This document shows, one piece after another, positions 5,928-8,032 of a stretch of 8,032 nucleotides of DNA. Origin of the DNA: Bacillota bacterium. Its GTDB lineage: Bacteria; Bacillota; Clostridia; Tissierellales; Sedimentibacteraceae. Where the stretch lies: contig JARBUP010000125.1 in the NCBI GenBank assembly GCA_029239575.1, forward strand, positions 1 through 8,032. The letters run 5' to 3'. Below the pieces are notes generated by a model. The model was not told the origin of the DNA, did not search any database, and saw only the letters and a list, made by a program, of their open reading frames with translations. Positions within the stretch are counted from its first letter, which is position 1. Each line of letters starts with the position of its first letter. Both the position numbers and the translations under genes were made by a program.

Positions 5928-7296
5928 AGTTCAATTAAATATACCTAAAATTATGATTGCTGCCGCTGGTAGCAATAGCGGTAAAACTACAATTACAACT
6001 GCTTTATTAAAAGCATTTTTATTAAAAGGCAAGAAAGTACAAGCATATAAATCAGGTCCTGATTATATTGACCCAATGTTTCATACTGAAGTAATAAAAA
6101 TATCATCAAGAAATTTAGATGAATTTATATTAGGTCAAAATACATGTAAATATATTTTAGGAAAAAACAGCAAAAATATGGATATATCCATTATAGAAGG
6201 TGTAATGGGATATTATGACGGAATAGATTCAAGAACTATATCAAGTTCTTATGAGCTTGCTAAAACTTTAAAATGTCCTGTTATATTAGTAGTAAATTGC
6301 AAGGGAATGGCATTATCTGTTTGTGCTTTGTTAGAAGGATTTATAAATTTCAGAGAAAATAGCGGTATTAAAGGTGTTATTTTAAACAATATTTCCCATG
6401 GAATGTACCAATATTATAAAAATATAATTGAATCAAATACTGATGTAAAAGTATATGGTTATATGCCTCATCTTGAAAACTGCAAATTAGAAAGTAGGCA
6501 TCTTGGATTAGTTACAGCTCAAGAAATAGGAAACCTACAATCAATAGTATCTGAATTAGGAAATACTGCTTTAAATACAATTGATTTAGATGGATTACTT
6601 GAACTTGCAGAAAAAGCTGATTGCATAGAATATGATGATATTAAAATAAATAAATTAGATGATGTAAAAATTGCAGTTGCTAATGATGAAGCATTTTGTT
6701 TTTATTATGAAGACAGCTTAAATTTGCTTGAAGAATTAGGAGCCGAATTAATTAAGTTTAGTCCTTTAAAAGATGAGAAACTACCCGAAGATGTAAGTGG
6801 ATTATATATAGGTGGAGGTTATCCTGAACTTTATATGGATGAATTGTCTAAAAATAAAGATATGCTAAATGATTTAAACCAGAAAATTAAATTAGGACTT
6901 CCAACATTTGCAGAATGCGGTGGATACATGTATCTTTTAAATAGTTTTAAAGATGAAAATAACAAAGAATATAAATTAGTATCAGCAGCAGATGGTCAAA
7001 GTTTTATGACTAAAAATTTAAATAATTTCGGTTATGCAACACTAAAAGCTAAGCAGGACAATTTAATGTGTAAAAAAGGCGAATGCATAAATGTTCATGA
7101 ATTCCATTATTCTAAAAGTACAAATTTAGGTGATTCATTTGTTGCTTCTAAACCATATTCCAATAGAAGTTGGGACTCAATAATAGCTGATGAAACAAAA
7201 TTTATGGGATATCCACATTTGCATCTTCTTGGAAATATAAATTTTGCAGAAAATTTTATAAATAAATGTATTGAATATAAAGGGTATAAATTATGA
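5902..7296 (+). CDS. cbiA: Cobyrinate a,c-diamide synthase CbiA
   Basis: CbiA amidates the a and c acetate side chains of cobyrinate, using ATP and glutamine. The reading frame from the GTG at 5902 gives 464 residues, normal for the family. The N-terminal domain is dethiobiotin-synthetase-like, with the P-loop AAAGSNSGKTT (20-30) and KSGPDYIDPMFH (50-61). The C-terminal domain is a class I glutamine amidotransferase: GLYIGGGYPELYMDEL, then PTFAECGGYMYL with the nucleophile at Cys339, EFHYS, and YPHLH near the end with the expected catalytic His. The exact start is unclear: GTG at 5902 has no visible binding site, GTG at 5914 lies too close to AAAGGAA (5907-5913), and the well-spaced codons are ATA 5920 and ATT 5923. 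The ATG at 5953 would cut off the first strand. All likely starts overlap the end of cbiET. The stop overlaps the cbiB start as ATGA. Confidence 0.93.
   Translation: MAKEVAIIKVQLNIPKIMIAAAGSNSGKTTITTALLKAFLLKGKKVQAYKSGPDYIDPMFHTEVIKISSRNLDEFILGQNTCKYILGKNSKNMDISIIEGVMGYYDGIDSRTISSSYELAKTLKCPVILVVNCKGMALSVCALLEGFINFRENSGIKGVILNNISHGMYQYYKNIIESNTDVKVYGYMPHLENCKLESRHLGLVTAQEIGNLQSIVSELGNTALNTIDLDGLLELAEKADCIEYDDIKINKLDDVKIAVANDEAFCFYYEDSLNLLEELGAELIKFSPLKDEKLPEDVSGLYIGGGYPELYMDELSKNKDMLNDLNQKIKLGLPTFAECGGYMYLLNSFKDENNKEYKLVSAADGQSFMTKNLNNFGYATLKAKQDNLMCKKGECINVHEFHYSKSTNLGDSFVASKPYSNRSWDSIIADETKFMGYPHLHLLGNINFAENFINKCIEYKGYKL
5907..5913 (+). promoter_or_regulatory. Only visible ribosome binding site near the cbiA start
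   Basis: AAAGGAA, inside the last codons of cbiET, is the only purine-rich site near the cbiA start. It is 0-2 nt from the GTG at 5914, too near for normal use. It is downstream of the GTG at 5902. It is suitably spaced for ATA (5920) or ATT (5923), which are rare start codons. Confidence 0.45.
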
Positions 7297-8032
7297 TATC
7301 AATAATAGCTGGATATGTATTGGATTTAATAATAGGAGATCCGCAAGGTTTTCCTCATCCTATAAGACTAATAGGCAATATGATTTCTTATTTAGAAAAA
7401 AAACTTAGAATTAATTGCAAAAATGGAGAAAGTGAAAGAAAAGCAGGTATTATGCTTTGGTTTATAGTTGTTCTTACATCTTTTCTTGTACCGTATTTAA
7501 TTATATTTTTTGCCTCTAAAGTAAATACAGTTTTTGCAGTAGTAATAGAAAGTATAATGATTTATTACATATTAGCAACTAAAAGTTTAAAAGATGAAAG
7601 CATGAAAGTTTATTATGCTTTAAGTAAAAATAATTTAAGTCAAGCAAGACTTTATTTATCATACATAGTAGGTAGGGACACGGAAAAACTCAATGAAGAA
7701 ACCATATCGAAAGCTACAGTTGAAACAGTTGCTGAAAATACATCGGATGGTGTAATAGCTCCTTTAATATTTATTTTAATAGGCGGTGCACCCCTTGGTT
7801 TTATGTACAAAGCAATTAACACACTTGATTCCATGGTTGGATATAAAAATGAAAAATATATTAACTTCGGAAGATTTTCAGCTAAAGCAGATGATGTTGC
7901 AAATTTTTTACCATCAAGAATTGCTGCTATTTTAATGATTTTTGCATCCTATGTTTTAAAAATGGATCATAAAGCTGCATATAAAATATTTAAAAGGGAC
8001 AGGTTTAATCATAAAAGCCCTAATTCAGCACA
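7293..8032 (+). CDS. cbiB: Adenosylcobinamide-phosphate synthase CbiB, partial (C-terminus beyond right edge)
   Basis: CbiB is an integral membrane enzyme that joins the aminopropanol (or aminopropanol phosphate) arm to adenosylcobyric acid, giving adenosylcobinamide (phosphate). The first 246 codons are present; the usual length is roughly 310-320, so about a quarter is missing. Diagnostic stretches are GYVLDLIIGDP (7-17), FPHPIRLIGN (20-29), LYLSYIVGRDT (120-130), VETVAENTSDGVIAPL (143-158), NFGRFSAKADDVANFLPSRI (191-210) and RFNHKSPNSA (237-246). Hydrophobic segments at about 1-15, 52-75, 78-95, 153-172 and 209-223 fit a membrane protein. AAAGGG (7279-7284) lies 8 nt before the ATG, which overlaps the cbiA stop as ATGA. 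The gene is called cobD in the aerobic naming scheme. Confidence 0.95.
   Translation, partial: MISIIAGYVLDLIIGDPQGFPHPIRLIGNMISYLEKKLRINCKNGESERKAGIMLWFIVVLTSFLVPYLIIFFASKVNTVFAVVIESIMIYYILATKSLKDESMKVYYALSKNNLSQARLYLSYIVGRDTEKLNEETISKATVETVAENTSDGVIAPLIFILIGGAPLGFMYKAINTLDSMVGYKNEKYINFGRFSAKADDVANFLPSRIAAILMIFASYVLKMDHKAAYKIFKRDRFNHKSPNSA

Noticed and set aside
7652..7834. Minus-strand open frame of 60 codons
   Set aside because: It is antisense to the conserved core of cbiB and has no motifs of its own.

Overview
The window is strongly AT-rich and looks like the chromosome of an anaerobic, spore-forming low-GC Firmicute (class Clostridia). The basis is the A/T-ending codon use, G-rich Shine-Dalgarno sequences, a CwlD-type spore-cortex amidase, and cobalamin genes of the anaerobic (cobalt-early) pathway in a riboswitch-controlled operon. 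I cannot name a genus from the sequence alone.

Left part, minus strand (1-1642). At the left edge is the first 200 codons of a conserved but uncharacterised protein, with a convincing sigma-A type promoter (641-669). Upstream of it, on the same strand, is a 238-residue N-acetylmuramoyl-L-alanine amidase that closely resembles CwlD. The 323-base gap between the two holds the promoter, two small AT-rich palindromes and a 75-bp palindromic dispersed-type repeat (791-865). I see no gene in this gap.

Middle control region (1643-2089). A consensus promoter (TTGACA, 17 bp, TATAAT) drives a leader of about 310 nt. The leader carries a complete cobalamin (B12) riboswitch aptamer with a perfect B12 box, then a visible antiterminator/terminator switch, and a good ribosome binding site for the first gene. 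I see no coding sequence in this stretch.

Right part, plus strand (2090-8032). Six tightly packed genes form one operon: cbiD, cbiF, cbiJ, cbiET (a CbiE-CbiT fusion), cbiA and cbiB (cut by the right edge). Together they cover C11 methylation (CbiF), C1 methylation (CbiD), reduction of the macrocycle (CbiJ), C5/C15 methylation with decarboxylation (CbiET), a,c-diamidation of cobyrinate (CbiA) and attachment of the aminopropanol arm (CbiB). Other steps (CbiK/X, CbiL, CbiH, CbiG, CbiC, CbiP, CobA and the nucleotide-loop genes) are not in the window and presumably lie downstream or elsewhere. Genes are coupled by short gaps or overlaps (8 nt at cbiF/cbiJ, ATGA at cbiA/cbiB). Vitamin B12 should switch the whole unit off by transcription termination before cbiD.

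I found no sign of a novel defence, mobile or biosynthetic system. The points that deserve a second look are the riboswitch expression platform, the palindromic repeat, the unclear cbiA start codon and the uncharacterised protein at the left edge.
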